Source of the DNA: UBA9676 sp963730065
GTDB lineage: Bacteria > Actinomycetota > Actinomycetes > Streptosporangiales > Streptosporangiaceae
Assembly (NCBI GenBank): GCA_963730065.1
Contig: CAVSQL010000007.1
Span: forward strand, 124,001 to 188,000
Direction of reading: 5' to 3'
Length of the DNA: 64,000 nt
Shown: positions 35,151 through 44,357 of the stretch, piece after piece
Numbering within the stretch: position 1 is the first letter of the stretch
Layout of the letters: the number at the start of each line of letters is the position of its first letter
Program-made: the position numbers and the translations under genes
The notes under the pieces: generated by a model
What the model was told of the DNA's origin: nothing
What the model saw: only the letters and a program-made list of their open reading frames with translations
The model's database searches: none

Positions 35151-35912
35151 ATGACCAGTATCTCCGCCGCTGGCCAGCGCTCGCGACCGCGGCGGCGGCG
35201 GCGGCGGGGCAGTCTCTCGCCGGAACTGATCGTTCAGGCGAGCGTGCGGCTGCTGGACGCCGACGGCACGGCCGGGTTCAGCCTGCCCAAGCTGGGCCGT
35301 GCGCTCGGCGCGGACCCGACCGCGGTCTACCGGCACTTCGCCAGCAAGGATGACCTGGTCCTGGCGATCGCCGACTACCTCATCGCAGAGGCCATGACCG
35401 GGATCTCCCCGCAGCCGTGCTGGGTGGACACCCTGGCCGACGCCACCGGGCGCCTGCGGCGCACCTATCTCGCCCATCCCGCGGCGGCCTCGCTGTCGGC
35501 CTGCCGCACCACGCAGCGGCCGGCCGAGATGAGGATCGTGGACATCATCCTCGGTGCGGTTCTCGCCGCCGGATTCGAGGGGGCCGAGGCCGTGCTCGTC
35601 TACCGTGCGCTCGGCGACTTCGCGCTCGCCTGGGCGGGCTGCGAAGCGGACTTCCTCGCCCTGGACGGCCGTTCGCAGGCCGCGGACCGGACGGTGTGGA
35701 CACGCGCGTACCTCGGGGTGGACCCGGCGGAGTATCCCCATATCTGGCAGGTCCGGCAGGAACTGCCAGACGTTAACGGCAACGCCATCTTCGAGACCAT
35801 CCTGTCGCTGGTCCTGGGCGGCCTCATCGCGCGGGCGCCGCGCCCCTGCGGCTGTCCCGGCCACGCCCCCCCGCCGATGCCCGCGCGGGCGCCGGTCAGG
35901 GCTCGCGGGTGA
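35151..35912 (+). CDS. TetR-family transcriptional regulator
   Basis: A 253-residue TetR protein. After a basic leader (RSRPRRRRRR) the helix-turn-helix reads SPELIVQASVRLLDADG then FSLPKLGRALGADPTAVYRHF, very like that of the regulator at 32.6 kb, followed by a TetR_C-type core. It is divergent from the amidohydrolase and may act on that promoter. The 3' end overlaps the convergent DNA ligase gene by 17 bases. Confidence 0.92.
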   Translation: MTSISAAGQRSRPRRRRRRGSLSPELIVQASVRLLDADGTAGFSLPKLGRALGADPTAVYRHFASKDDLVLAIADYLIAEAMTGISPQPCWVDTLADATGRLRRTYLAHPAAASLSACRTTQRPAEMRIVDIILGAVLAAGFEGAEAVLVYRALGDFALAWAGCEADFLALDGRSQAADRTVWTRAYLGVDPAEYPHIWQVRQELPDVNGNAIFETILSLVLGGLIARAPRPCGCPGHAPPPMPARAPVRARG

Positions 35913-37353
35913 CCTCCGCCGGGTCCTTGTCCACGCGCAGCCCCTGGTAGGAGGGGGCGCGCATGCGCCCGGCCTGGGTCCACCCGGTGAAGCTCACCTC
36001 GATCACCAGCACCGGTTCCACCCAGACGGCGGGACGGGCATGCTCGGGCGGGACCGCGCTCGCGAACGGTGACGTGGCCCGGCGCAGCGGTGTCAGCCGC
36101 TGCCAGAGCATGTCCAGGGCCTGCTGGCTGAATCCGGTCCCGACGTGGCCCGCGTACTCCAGCCCGCCGGGGCCGTGCACACCGATGAGCAGCGAGCCGA
36201 ACTGGCCAGCCCGCTGGCCCTCACCCGGCTTCCAGCCTCCGACCACGACCTCCTGCCGGCGGAGGTTCTTGATCTTGCGCCAGCTCCCCGTCCGCTTGCC
36301 GGGCTCGTAGCGCGACGCCAGGCGTTTGGCCACGATGCCTTCCAGGCCGTGCTGGCGGGACACGGCCTGCACGTCGGCGCCCGCCTCGCCGGTGAACGAG
36401 GGCGGCGTCTGCCAGCGCGGGCCCGCCACGGCGAGTTCGTCCAGCAGCGCGCGGCGCGCCCGGTAGGGCTCGTCGAGCAGCGGCCGCCCGTCCAGGTGCA
36501 GCAGGTCGAAGGCGAGGTAGGTGACCGGCAGGGTCTCGGCCAGCCGCGCCACCGCGGCCGGGCGGGCGTTCATGCGCTGCTGGAGCCGCTCGAAGTCGGG
36601 CCAGCTGTCCCCGCCCATGACCACGATCTCCCCGTCCAGGACGGCCTGCCGCCTGCCCACGGCCGCCCCCAGGCCGCCCAGTTCGGGATAGCCGCCGGTG
36701 AGATCCTGGCCGGTTCGTGACAGCAGCCGGACCCGCCCGCCCCCGATATAGGCCAGCGCGCGCAGGCCGTCCCACTTCATCTCGTACGCCCAGCTGCCGT
36801 CGTCGGCGGGCAGGTCCCCGGGCCGGGCCAGCATCGGCACGATCCGGTCGGGCAGCGGCAGCCGCTCCCGGTGGATCATCCAGCTGTCATCGCCGGTGCG
36901 GAACAGGACGTACCCGCCGGTCAGCCTGGTGCCGTTCAGGGTCACCTTGACCTCGCGGTCATCCCACTTGACCGTCTCGTAGGTGCCGTGGTCCCAGATC
37001 GTGACCGCGCCAGCGCCGTACTCGCCGCGCGGGATCTCGCCGGAGAAGCTGGCGTATCCCAGCGGGTGATCCTCGGTGTGCACCGCGAGGTGGTTGACAC
37101 CCGGGTCGTCCGGCACTCCTTTGGGCAGCGCCCAGGACACCAGCACGCCGTCGCGCTCCAGCCGGAAATCCCAGTGCAGCCGCCTGGCGTGGTGCTCCTG
37201 CACGACGAAGATCCCCGCGGACGGCGGTTCGCCGCGCCCGGCGGAGCTGGGGGCGCCAGGTTCCCCGGCCGTGCGCTGGGCGGGGTCCGCCGGCATCGGC
37301 TCGGGGGTGCGGCCCCGGTTCCGCTTGCGCCGGTAGTCGTGCAGTGGGTCCAC
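35896..37353 (-). CDS. ATP-dependent DNA ligase, LigD type (phosphoesterase + ligase, no polymerase)
   Basis: Double-strand-break repair enzyme of 485 residues. Residues about 40-150 are the LigD 3'-phosphoesterase domain (VVQEHHARRLHWDFRLERDG, LAVHTEDHPLGYASFSGEIP, GEYGAGAVTIWDHG). Residues about 180-485 are the ligase with the adenylated lysine in YEMKWDGLRALAY, RLLSRTGQDLT, VLDGEIVVM, EGIVAKRLASRYEPGKR and the OB-fold end. The polymerase domain of full LigD and a Ku gene are absent here. GTG at 37353 is the most likely start (DPLHDYRRKRNRGRTPEP); the frame upstream is Arg-rich without similarity. Confidence 0.92.
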   Translation of the reverse strand: MDPLHDYRRKRNRGRTPEPMPADPAQRTAGEPGAPSSAGRGEPPSAGIFVVQEHHARRLHWDFRLERDGVLVSWALPKGVPDDPGVNHLAVHTEDHPLGYASFSGEIPRGEYGAGAVTIWDHGTYETVKWDDREVKVTLNGTRLTGGYVLFRTGDDSWMIHRERLPLPDRIVPMLARPGDLPADDGSWAYEMKWDGLRALAYIGGGRVRLLSRTGQDLTGGYPELGGLGAAVGRRQAVLDGEIVVMGGDSWPDFERLQQRMNARPAAVARLAETLPVTYLAFDLLHLDGRPLLDEPYRARRALLDELAVAGPRWQTPPSFTGEAGADVQAVSRQHGLEGIVAKRLASRYEPGKRTGSWRKIKNLRRQEVVVGGWKPGEGQRAGQFGSLLIGVHGPGGLEYAGHVGTGFSQQALDMLWQRLTPLRRATSPFASAVPPEHARPAVWVEPVLVIEVSFTGWTQAGRMRAPSYQGLRVDKDPAEVTREP

Positions 37354-37505
37354 GTCTCTGATCTTCCCAGGCTGGTCACCACCAGCCGTGCGGGTATGGG
37401 CCCCGCAGGTCCCTCGCCCCCGCGGGGTGGCCGTACCATCGAGTGTCCGGGGCCAGCACTGGCCCGGTGGCACGCGGCATCCTTCGTTACGCATGGAGCT
37501 GGGGA

Positions 37506-38513
37506 ATGGCGAAGCGCTCGCTGACCGGGATCAAGCCGACCGGGATTCCGCATATCGCGAACTACATCGGCGCGATCCGCCCTGCGCTGGCGCTCAGCGA
37601 GCAGTATGACGCGTACTACTTCATCGCCGACTACCACGCGCTGACGACCGTCAAGGATCGCCAGGCCCTCATCGACCTGACCTACGAGGTGGCCGCTGCC
37701 TGGCTGGCGATGGGCCTGGACCCGGACCTGGTGACGCTGTACCGGCAGTCCGATCTCCCCGAGGTGTTCGAGCTGTCGTGGATCTTGGGGTGTGTCACGC
37801 CGAAGGGCCTGATGAACCGCGCTCACGCCTACAAGGCGGCCATTGCCGAGGCGGAGGCGCAGGGCAAGACGGACGTTGATGCCGGGGTCAACATGGGCGT
37901 CTACTACTACCCGGTCCTGATGGCGGCCGACATCCTGGTGTTCTCGGCTGATGTCGTGCCCGTCGGCCGGGATCAGTCACAGCACGTCGAGATGACCCGT
38001 GATATCGCGGAGAAGTTCAACCTCGCCTACGGCGATGTCCTGACGATCCCGGAACCGGTGGTCAGCGCGACCTCAGCCAACATCCTGGGCCTCGACGGCC
38101 GGAAGATGAGCAAGTCCTACAACAACGTCCTGCCGCTGTTCGCTGGGCCAGACGAGATGGCCGGGCTGATCCGCCGGTTCAAGACCGACTCCACCGGCGC
38201 AGACGAGCCCAAGGACCCCGAATCCACGGGTCTGTTTCAGATCTACCGGGAGATCGCCGCCCCGGACGACGCCCGGCGGGTCCGGGCGGCGCTGGAGGCT
38301 GGCGGGATGTCCTGGAAAGAGCTCAAGGATGCGGTGCTTGAGCTGCTCGACGGATTCCTCGCCGGGCCGCGCGAGCGGTACCGCGAGCTCATGGCCGACA
38401 AGGCGCAGATCCAGCAGGTCCTGGCGGCTGGCGCCGAGCGTGCCCGGCCAGAGGCCGCTGAGCTGCTTGTTCGTGTCCGTCGCGCGATCGGCCGGGAGCC
38501 GCCCTACCCGTAA
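37506..38513 (+). CDS. trpS: Tryptophanyl-tRNA synthetase
   Basis: Charges tRNA-Trp, 335 residues, normal for the bacterial enzyme. Class I signatures: the HIGH-like PTGIPHIANYIGAIRP and KMSKS in LDGRKMSKSYNNVL. Tryptophan-site features YRQSDLPEVFELSWILGCVT and PVGRDQSQHVEMTRDI are present. I chose the ATG at 37506 (MAKRSLTGIKPTG) after GGAGCTGGGGA; the frame extends 21 codons further to a GTG and contains Trp-Ser-Trp codons just upstream. Actinomycetes often have two TrpRS genes; which type this is cannot be told. Confidence 0.95.
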   Translation: MAKRSLTGIKPTGIPHIANYIGAIRPALALSEQYDAYYFIADYHALTTVKDRQALIDLTYEVAAAWLAMGLDPDLVTLYRQSDLPEVFELSWILGCVTPKGLMNRAHAYKAAIAEAEAQGKTDVDAGVNMGVYYYPVLMAADILVFSADVVPVGRDQSQHVEMTRDIAEKFNLAYGDVLTIPEPVVSATSANILGLDGRKMSKSYNNVLPLFAGPDEMAGLIRRFKTDSTGADEPKDPESTGLFQIYREIAAPDDARRVRAALEAGGMSWKELKDAVLELLDGFLAGPRERYRELMADKAQIQQVLAAGAERARPEAAELLVRVRRAIGREPPYP

Positions 38514-38649
38514 TCGCGGTTCCCGGGGCGCGGGCGACGTCGGCACACAGGGTCCACCGCCCGCCGCGCCCGGGACCGCTGGCCCGGGTGTGCGGCCGTT
38601 GTGAGGCAGCGGGTCCGTATGGGTGGCTGAACCAATTGGCTCCGCTACG

Positions 38650-39558
38650 TCAGCCGCCCCGCTGGGCATACCAGCGCTCGGCGGTACCGTGGAACAGCAT
38701 CGCCCGCTCCTCGCTGGACCAGCCGGAGAAGATGTCGTCGTAGGCGGCATAGAGCGGCCCGAACCCCGACCGGAGGTTTTCGATCGGCAGGTCCGAGCCG
38801 AGCATGCACCGCTGCGGGCCGAAGAGGCCGGTCACCTCGAGCAGCCAGGGGCGGATCTGAGGGAGGGTCCAGTCGCCGAACAGGGTGCCGATGGCGTCGA
38901 TCCGGGTCGCCACATTGCCGGCTGCCGCCAGGCCGGCCAGGCGGTGGATGTGCCCGGCGAGGCCCCCGCCCCCGCGGCTGGGCGCCGGCCAGCCGAAGTG
39001 GTCGACGACGATCCTCAGGTCGGGGAACTCTACCGCCAGCCGGGTCACGATCCCCAGCTGGCTGGACGCCGCCTCGACCGTCGCCACCAGGCCACTGCTA
39101 GCCAGCAACGCCAGATTGTCCCGGACCAAAGGCTCATCGAGAAGGTCCCCGCCGGCGGCTCGCCCGGACAATCCCGCCACCAGCCGCATCCGGATGCTGC
39201 GGATAAGCGGCCGCTGACGGCAACGCCCGACCAGGCTGGCGAAGGCCTCCGATGCCGGGTCACCCAGCGTCACCATCGCGATGACCAGCGGCGCCTGGTC
39301 CTGCTGCCGGCTGACCCAGTCGGCCGCGGCCAGCGGATCCGCGGCCCCGGCGTCCGACCAGATCACCCCGCGCACGTCATGGCCCAGCGTTTCCCGCCTG
39401 TAATCAGCCAAGGTGTAGCTATCGGGCAGGCTGTCGTAATCGCCGAGCATGTCCCGGACCAGCGTGCGATCCGACAGCCAGAACACCGGGTTGTCACGCT
39501 GATCCCACAAGTGCACGTTGCAGTCGACGATCGGGCCGATGCCTGGCCGCGCCGCCAT
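38650..39558 (-). CDS. Amidohydrolase_2-family (TIM-barrel) metal hydrolase relative
   Basis: A 302-residue protein of the lactonase/decarboxylase-type amidohydrolase group. The opening motif is IVDCNVHLWDQRDNPVFWL, with Asn where the first His of HxH normally sits. Later motifs: IVVDHFGWPAPS, LGSDLPIENLRSGF and a terminal NAxxxY-like FHGTAERWYAQ. The metal site may thus be incomplete or altered. The start at ATG 39558 lacks a good ribosome-binding site; an upstream GTG at 39579 is possible. It converges on trpS. Confidence 0.85.
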   Translation of the reverse strand: MAARPGIGPIVDCNVHLWDQRDNPVFWLSDRTLVRDMLGDYDSLPDSYTLADYRRETLGHDVRGVIWSDAGAADPLAAADWVSRQQDQAPLVIAMVTLGDPASEAFASLVGRCRQRPLIRSIRMRLVAGLSGRAAGGDLLDEPLVRDNLALLASSGLVATVEAASSQLGIVTRLAVEFPDLRIVVDHFGWPAPSRGGGGLAGHIHRLAGLAAAGNVATRIDAIGTLFGDWTLPQIRPWLLEVTGLFGPQRCMLGSDLPIENLRSGFGPLYAAYDDIFSGWSSEERAMLFHGTAERWYAQRGG

Positions 39559-39776
39559 GGGCGAGCGGGGTTGTTCCACACAACCAGTAGATCTGGGCGA
39601 CGGCCGGATAGCCAGCCAATGTCTGGCCACCCGCGCCGACTTGGCGCTCTCGCCGCGAGGGCTTAATGCCCAGCTCGCCCGGCCCAGTCATGTCAAAAGC
39701 TCCCTGCACCCATCGGCTCCCCACCGGAAGCCTGACCTGCCCAGCCGACATTCCCACCGGGAAGCCTGCGGATCGG

Positions 39777-39893
39777 CTAGTCGGCCCGCAGCGCAGCTGC
39801 GGGAGGCGTCCGGGCGGCGACCGCCGCCGGGACGGCTGCCAGCAGGTTCCCGGCGGCTAGCAGCGCGGCCAGGCCCAGTCCATCCGGCGGATG
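39777..39893 (-). pseudogene. Remnant: C-terminus of an FtsX-type ABC permease
   Basis: In the 433-base gap between two minus-strand genes, one frame reads GLGLAALLAAGNLLAAVPAA then VAARTPPAAALRAD and TAG at 39779-39777. This is the usual end of FtsX-type permeases: the last membrane helix, then an 'AAR.PPA.ALRAD' tail. Upstream the frame loses similarity after about ten more codons and has no start. It looks like the tail of a deleted gene. The rest of 39559-39991 shows nothing I can name. Confidence 0.5.
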
Positions 39894-39991
39894 CTGAACA
39901 CCGTCTGAGGTTGATGCAGGGTGCGGTTCAGTTCCCGTTCAAGTGGGGAATTCAGGGCTTCGTCGAGTCCGTCGCCCAGGAGGTGGCCGGC

Positions 39992-41338
39992 CTACGTCTG
40001 GTTGCCCAGGAAGGTTGCCATGGAGTCGTCGAGTTCTTGCCACCACGGGGTGTGGTGGACCGGCGCGATGGTTCCGGTGCAGGGTGAGGAGAAAGACCGG
40101 TCCCGGTACCCGGTGATGCTGGCCATCTTGTCGTGCTCCCACTCCTTGAAGTGCGCACGGGTCAGGTCAACGTCGTAGCGGGGGTAGTCGACATCCTTAT
40201 TCAGGTCCACCACGTAGCTGGCCTGGAAGTCGATCTCGTCGAGCGGCCCCGCGTACTCGGCCAGACGGCCGCGCCAATGCGCGATGTCGCCGGCCATCTC
40301 CTCGCGCGAGGGCAGCGAGATCCGGCCGAGCACGTAGTCCCGCGCATACCACGCCTGCGCGTCGAACATGGTGAACGTGTAGTACTGGTCCTGCATCCCG
40401 AGATACATGAGGTCGGGGTTGCCGAGCCAGAAGACGCCCTTGTACAGGTTGTCGGGGTACAGCACGTTCGCGGTGCGCAACCGCAGCTCGTCGGAGATGA
40501 ACCCGAACGAGTGCTGATACCCGGTGCACAGCACGATGGCGTCCACATCGCGCGCCGTCCCGTCAGCGAAGTGCGCGGTGCTGCCGTCGACCTTGGAAAG
40601 CAGCGGCACCTCGTCGATGCCCGCCGGCCACGGGAAGCCCATCGGCGCGGTCCGGTAGGACACGGTTACGGAGTAGGCACCGTACTTCTTGGTCTGCAGC
40701 GCGATGTCCTCCGCGGAGTAGCTACTGCCGACGACCAGCAGCCGCTTGCCGACGAATTCCTGGGCGTCCCGGAAGTCGTGGGAGTGCATGATGCGGCCGG
40801 GGAACTGGTCGAACCCCTCGAACGACGGCATGTTCGGGGTGGAGAAGTGCCCGGTCGCGACGATGACCTTGTCGAACTCCTCGGTCCTGGTCCGGCCGTC
40901 GTCCCGGGTCTGCACGGTTACCGCGAACGTCCCGGCCTTCTCGTCGTAGCTGATCCACCGGACGGCGGTGTCGAACTGGATGAACCGGCGAACGTTGCCC
41001 GCCTTGGCCCGGCCGGTGATGTAGTCGTAAAGCACCTCGCGCGGCGGGAACGACGGGATCGGCTGCCCGAAGTGCTCATCGAAGGTGTAGTCGGCGAACT
41101 CGAGGCACTCCTTGGGCCCGTTGGACCACAGGTAGCGGTACATGCTCCCGTGTACGGGGTCGCCGTGCTCGTCGAGCCCGGTACGCCAGGTGTAGTTCCA
41201 CAATCCACCCCAGTCGCTCAGCTTCTCGAAACAAGTGATCTGGGGTACCTCGGCACCCTGCCGGCGAGCTTGCTCGAAGGCGTCCAGCTGTGCCAGGCCG
41301 CATGGTCCGGCGCCAATTACGGCGACCCGTGATGCCAT
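39992..41338 (-). CDS. tmm: Flavin-containing monooxygenase, trimethylamine monooxygenase-like
   Basis: NADPH/FAD N-oxygenase of 448 residues. FAD motif VAVIGAGPCGLAQ; FMO signature in FPGRIMHSHDFRD; NADPH motif LLVVGSSYSAEDIALQ. Long stretches agree, as I remember it, with bacterial Tmm, which turns trimethylamine into its N-oxide: EKLSDWGGLWNYTWRTGLDE, GSMYRYLWSNGPKE, PPREVLYDYI, LYKGVFWLGNP, YLGMQDQ and GTIAPVHHTPW. Related enzymes accept other amines and sulfides, so the substrate is likely but not certain. ATG at 41338 follows AGGAGGGGG. No TMAO demethylase gene is in view. Confidence 0.88.
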   Translation of the reverse strand: MASRVAVIGAGPCGLAQLDAFEQARRQGAEVPQITCFEKLSDWGGLWNYTWRTGLDEHGDPVHGSMYRYLWSNGPKECLEFADYTFDEHFGQPIPSFPPREVLYDYITGRAKAGNVRRFIQFDTAVRWISYDEKAGTFAVTVQTRDDGRTRTEEFDKVIVATGHFSTPNMPSFEGFDQFPGRIMHSHDFRDAQEFVGKRLLVVGSSYSAEDIALQTKKYGAYSVTVSYRTAPMGFPWPAGIDEVPLLSKVDGSTAHFADGTARDVDAIVLCTGYQHSFGFISDELRLRTANVLYPDNLYKGVFWLGNPDLMYLGMQDQYYTFTMFDAQAWYARDYVLGRISLPSREEMAGDIAHWRGRLAEYAGPLDEIDFQASYVVDLNKDVDYPRYDVDLTRAHFKEWEHDKMASITGYRDRSFSSPCTGTIAPVHHTPWWQELDDSMATFLGNQT

Positions 41339-41683
41339 TTCAACCCCCTCCTGAACTCATGTTGTTCTTGTCTGGGCCAGCCGGCATGCGCAGGTAACGG
41401 CGACGCCCTCTTAGGTGCGGTTTCTTATGGTGGACCGTAGCCGGAGTGCGCCGGCGTATCGATGAGGTCGGGTGATCGTAGCGCTGATCGACGGCCAGGC
41501 CGTTGGCCTCGTGCGCCAGCGACCGGCTGTCTCCCACCCTGGCCGTCCGGATCCACGGTCTGACCGTAGCCGACGTGCTCGGCCCTGTGGCGGTGTACAT
41601 ACCGACCAGTGCATAAGAAGCTCATGGTTGGCGCAACCATGACAAACGGGGCCGGCTCAGCCGAGGAGTTCCACCCCGCCCGG
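41339..41683. other. 345-base gap upstream of the monooxygenase gene
   Basis: No credible gene. It must hold the promoter of the monooxygenase; the only notable element is the palindrome at 41623-41641. Base composition is slightly lower in GC than its neighbours. Confidence 0.5.
41623..41641. promoter_or_regulatory. Perfect inverted repeat between acyl-CoA dehydrogenase and monooxygenase genes
   Basis: CATGGTTG-GCG-CAACCATG, 8-bp perfect arms with a 3-base centre. It lies 43 bases past the dehydrogenase stop and 285 bases upstream of the monooxygenase start. It may be an operator for the monooxygenase or a hairpin ending the dehydrogenase message; no T-run follows. Confidence 0.5.
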
Positions 41684-42850
41684 TCAGGCCCGGTACCGGT
41701 TGACAAGTTGCCGGATGATGACGTTGCGCTGGATGTCGTTGGTCCCCTCGCCGACCACCATCAGCGGCGCATCGCGGTAGTAGCGTTCGATGTCGAACTC
41801 GGCCGAATACCCATAGCCCCCGTGCACCCTGATCGCGTCGGCGGTGACCTGCAGGCAGGCCTCGGACGCGAACAGCTTCGCCATCCCCGCTTCCAGGTCG
41901 CTGCGCCGCCCGGTGTCGAGCGCGGCGGCGGCGCGCGTGGTGAGCAGGCGCGCGGCCTCCACCTGGGTGGCCATGTCGGCGAGGCGGTGGCCGACCGCCT
42001 GGTGCCGCCAGATCGGCTGCCCGAAGGTCTCCCGCTGCTGGGCGTACCGGAGCGAGTCCTCCAGCGCGGCCCGGGCGACCCCGACCGCCCGCGCGGCGAC
42101 CTGGATCCGGCCGAGCTCGAGCCCGTCCATCATCTGGGCGAACCCGGCGCCCTCCTGCCCGCCGAGCAGCGCGCCAGCGGGGCACTGGTAGCCGTCGAAG
42201 ACGAGCTCGCAGGTCTCGACGCCCTTGTAACCGAGCTTGGGCAGGTCGCGGGACACGGTGAAGCCGGGCCCCTTCCCGGCGAGCAGGATACTGATGCCGC
42301 GACTGGCCGGCACCGCGTCCGGGTCGGTCTTGCACAGCACGGCGGTCACTCCGGCCGCCCGCGCGTTGGTGATCCAGGTCTTCACCCCATCGAGCCGGTA
42401 GCCGCCCGCGGCCGGGGCCGCCCTGGTCCGGATGGCCTGCAGGTCGGAGCCGCCGCCGGGCTCGGTCAGCGCCATCGCGGCCCGCACCTGGCCGGTGGCC
42501 ATCCGCGGCAGCCACGTGTCCTTCTGCTCGTCCGTGCCGAACCTGGTGATCAGGCGCGCGACCACGCTGTGGCCGCCCATCGCCCCGGCCAGGCTCATCC
42601 AGCCCCGGGCCAGCTCCTCGGTGACCAGCGCGAAGCAGGCGGTGGAGACCCCGGCGCCGCCGTAACGCTCGGGGATGACCAGGCCGTAAATGCCAAACTG
42701 CTTCATTGTGTCGATCAGTTCGGCCGGGTAGGTGTCGGCGTGTTCGAGATCGTGCGCGGCCGGGAGCACGCTGTCGCGTACCCAGTCGTGGACGACGGCG
42801 ACGATGTCGCGCTCGTCCGGGTGGAGGTCGGCGATCTCGGGCGCTGCCAT
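41684..42850 (-). CDS. Acyl-CoA dehydrogenase
   Basis: FAD-dependent alpha,beta-dehydrogenation of acyl-CoA; 388 residues. Typical segments: IPERYGGAGVSTACFALVTE, AMALTEPGGGSDLQAIRT, GVKTWITNA, GLELGRIQVAARAVG and VHGGYGYSAEFDIERYYRDA. The catalytic Glu is in VVGEGTNDIQRN. Chain specificity cannot be read. It is divergent from the MmgE/PrpD gene 106 bases away, which with the CoA-transferase suggests carboxylic acid breakdown. Confidence 0.95.
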   Translation of the reverse strand: MAAPEIADLHPDERDIVAVVHDWVRDSVLPAAHDLEHADTYPAELIDTMKQFGIYGLVIPERYGGAGVSTACFALVTEELARGWMSLAGAMGGHSVVARLITRFGTDEQKDTWLPRMATGQVRAAMALTEPGGGSDLQAIRTRAAPAAGGYRLDGVKTWITNARAAGVTAVLCKTDPDAVPASRGISILLAGKGPGFTVSRDLPKLGYKGVETCELVFDGYQCPAGALLGGQEGAGFAQMMDGLELGRIQVAARAVGVARAALEDSLRYAQQRETFGQPIWRHQAVGHRLADMATQVEAARLLTTRAAAALDTGRRSDLEAGMAKLFASEACLQVTADAIRVHGGYGYSAEFDIERYYRDAPLMVVGEGTNDIQRNVIIRQLVNRYRA

Positions 42851-42956
42851 CGCGGTGTCCTCGCAGTCGGGTTCTGGACATGGCCAGCAGACTCTGGGCT
42901 TACTGGAATCTCACAGCATATTGAGCGGTCCGTTCGGCCTGGCTGGGAGGACATTC

Positions 42957-44357
42957 GTGACGAAGGCCGCGTTGACGACCGCGCTCGCCGGGCTGGCGGC
43001 GGAGGCCCGGCCGGGGCCGGCCGGGCGTGACCGGGCGCGGCTGCTGCTGGCGGATTACCTGGCGGTGGCGGGCGCCGGGGCCGGCGCCGACTCGGCCCGG
43101 GTGGCGCGCGATGCCCTGCTGTCACGGACGGGCGGGCCGGCCCGGTCCTCGGCACCGGCCAGACCGCCGCGCCGCGGGACGCGGCGCTGGTCAACGGGAT
43201 CAGCGCGCACAGCATCGAGCTCGACGACACCCACGAGCCGTCGAGCTCGCACCCCGGCACCGTGATCTGGACCACGCTGCTGGCCGTGGCGGGCACCCCG
43301 GGCCCGGCCGGCGCTCCGGCCGCCCCGGCGACCACGGCGGCGGTGCTGGACAGCGCGGTGACCGGATACCAGGTCATGGCCAGTCTCGGCGAACTGCTGG
43401 GCCCCGCCGAGCTGTACCGGCAGGGGCTGCACCCGACCGCGGTCTGCGGGGTGTTCGGCGCCGCGGCCGCCGCCGGGCGGCTGGCCGGGCTGGACCCGGC
43501 CGCCCTCCGGGCCGCGTTCGGCATCGCGCTGAGCATGTCCGCGGGCAGCATGGCCTACCTGAGCGACGGCGCCTGGACCAAGCGCTTCCATTCCGGGTCG
43601 GCGGCAGCGGGTGGCATCCTCGCCGCCGAGCTCGCCGCCGCCGGCTTCACCGGCCCCGCCGACGCGTTCGGCGACTCCTACGGCCTGATGCACATCTACG
43701 GCGGGATCCGGCCGCAGGCGCGGGCGGAAGCGGTGCTCGCGCACGCCGCCGCGCTGCCGGCCGTGCACGAGACGAGCGTCAAGTTCCACCCCTGCTGCCG
43801 CTACATGCACGGCGTGATGGACCTGCTGGCCGCCTACCGCAGCGAGGGCGGGCGGATCGACGCGGTGACCCGGATCGACTGCGGGGTGCTGAGCGGCGGG
43901 ATGGGCCTGGTCGGCGAGCCAGCCGAGCGCAAGCGCACCGTCGCCAACATGGTCGACGCCCAGTTCTCGATGCCGTTCGGCGCCGCGCTCACGCTGACCC
44001 GTGGCTCGTCCTCACTCGCCGATTTCCAGAACGCGGGCCGCCTCGCCCCCCAGCTGCAGCCGCTGATGGACAAGACGTGGATGCACACCAGCGCCGAGCT
44101 CGACGCCGCCTACCCGGCCCAGTGGGGGGCCGAGGTGACGCTCGCCTTCGCCGACGGCGAGACGGTCGAGCTGCGCACCCCCGCCTTCCGGGGCAGCCCC
44201 GGCTGGCCCGCCGCCCAGGGCGAGGTCGAAGCGAAGGCGGCCGGGCTGCTCGGCGAGGCCGCCGCCGGCGCTGTTCGCGGCCGTGGACGGGCTGGGCGAC
44301 GGCGACCGCTTTGACCCGGCCCGGCTGGCCGCGGCCGTGACGGCCGGTCCGCCGTGA
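42957..44357 (+). pseudogene. MmgE/PrpD-family gene with two compensating frameshifts
   Basis: 2-Methylcitrate-dehydratase-type fold. The N-terminus (GTG at 42957, GGGAGG six bases upstream; DRARLLLADYLAVAGAG) is in one frame to about 43140. The middle (VLGTGQTAAPRDAALVNGIS, AHSIELDDTHEPSSSHPGTV, then FHPCCRYMHGVMDLL) is in a second frame. The end (LFAAVDGLGDGDRFDPARLA, stop at 44355) is back in the first. The breaks are beside GCCGGC at 43136-43141 (one G seems missing) and at 44264-44269. With both repaired the protein is about 466 residues, normal for the family. The Arg-rich readings between are shadows. Error and decay are both possible. Confidence 0.85.

Noticed and set aside
37354..37494. 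N-terminal extension of the DNA ligase
   Set aside because: The extra residues are Arg/Gly-rich and lack similarity; the LigD-type start DPLHDYRRKR at GTG 37353 fits the family.
38514..38649. GC-rich inverted repeats between trpS and the amidohydrolase as a terminator
   Set aside because: The possible stem has mismatches and bulges and no T-run, so I could not place a hairpin with confidence.
43027..44340. 437-codon frame inside the MmgE/PrpD locus
   Set aside because: It is the third frame, Arg/Gly/Pro-rich; the family motifs lie in the two other frames.
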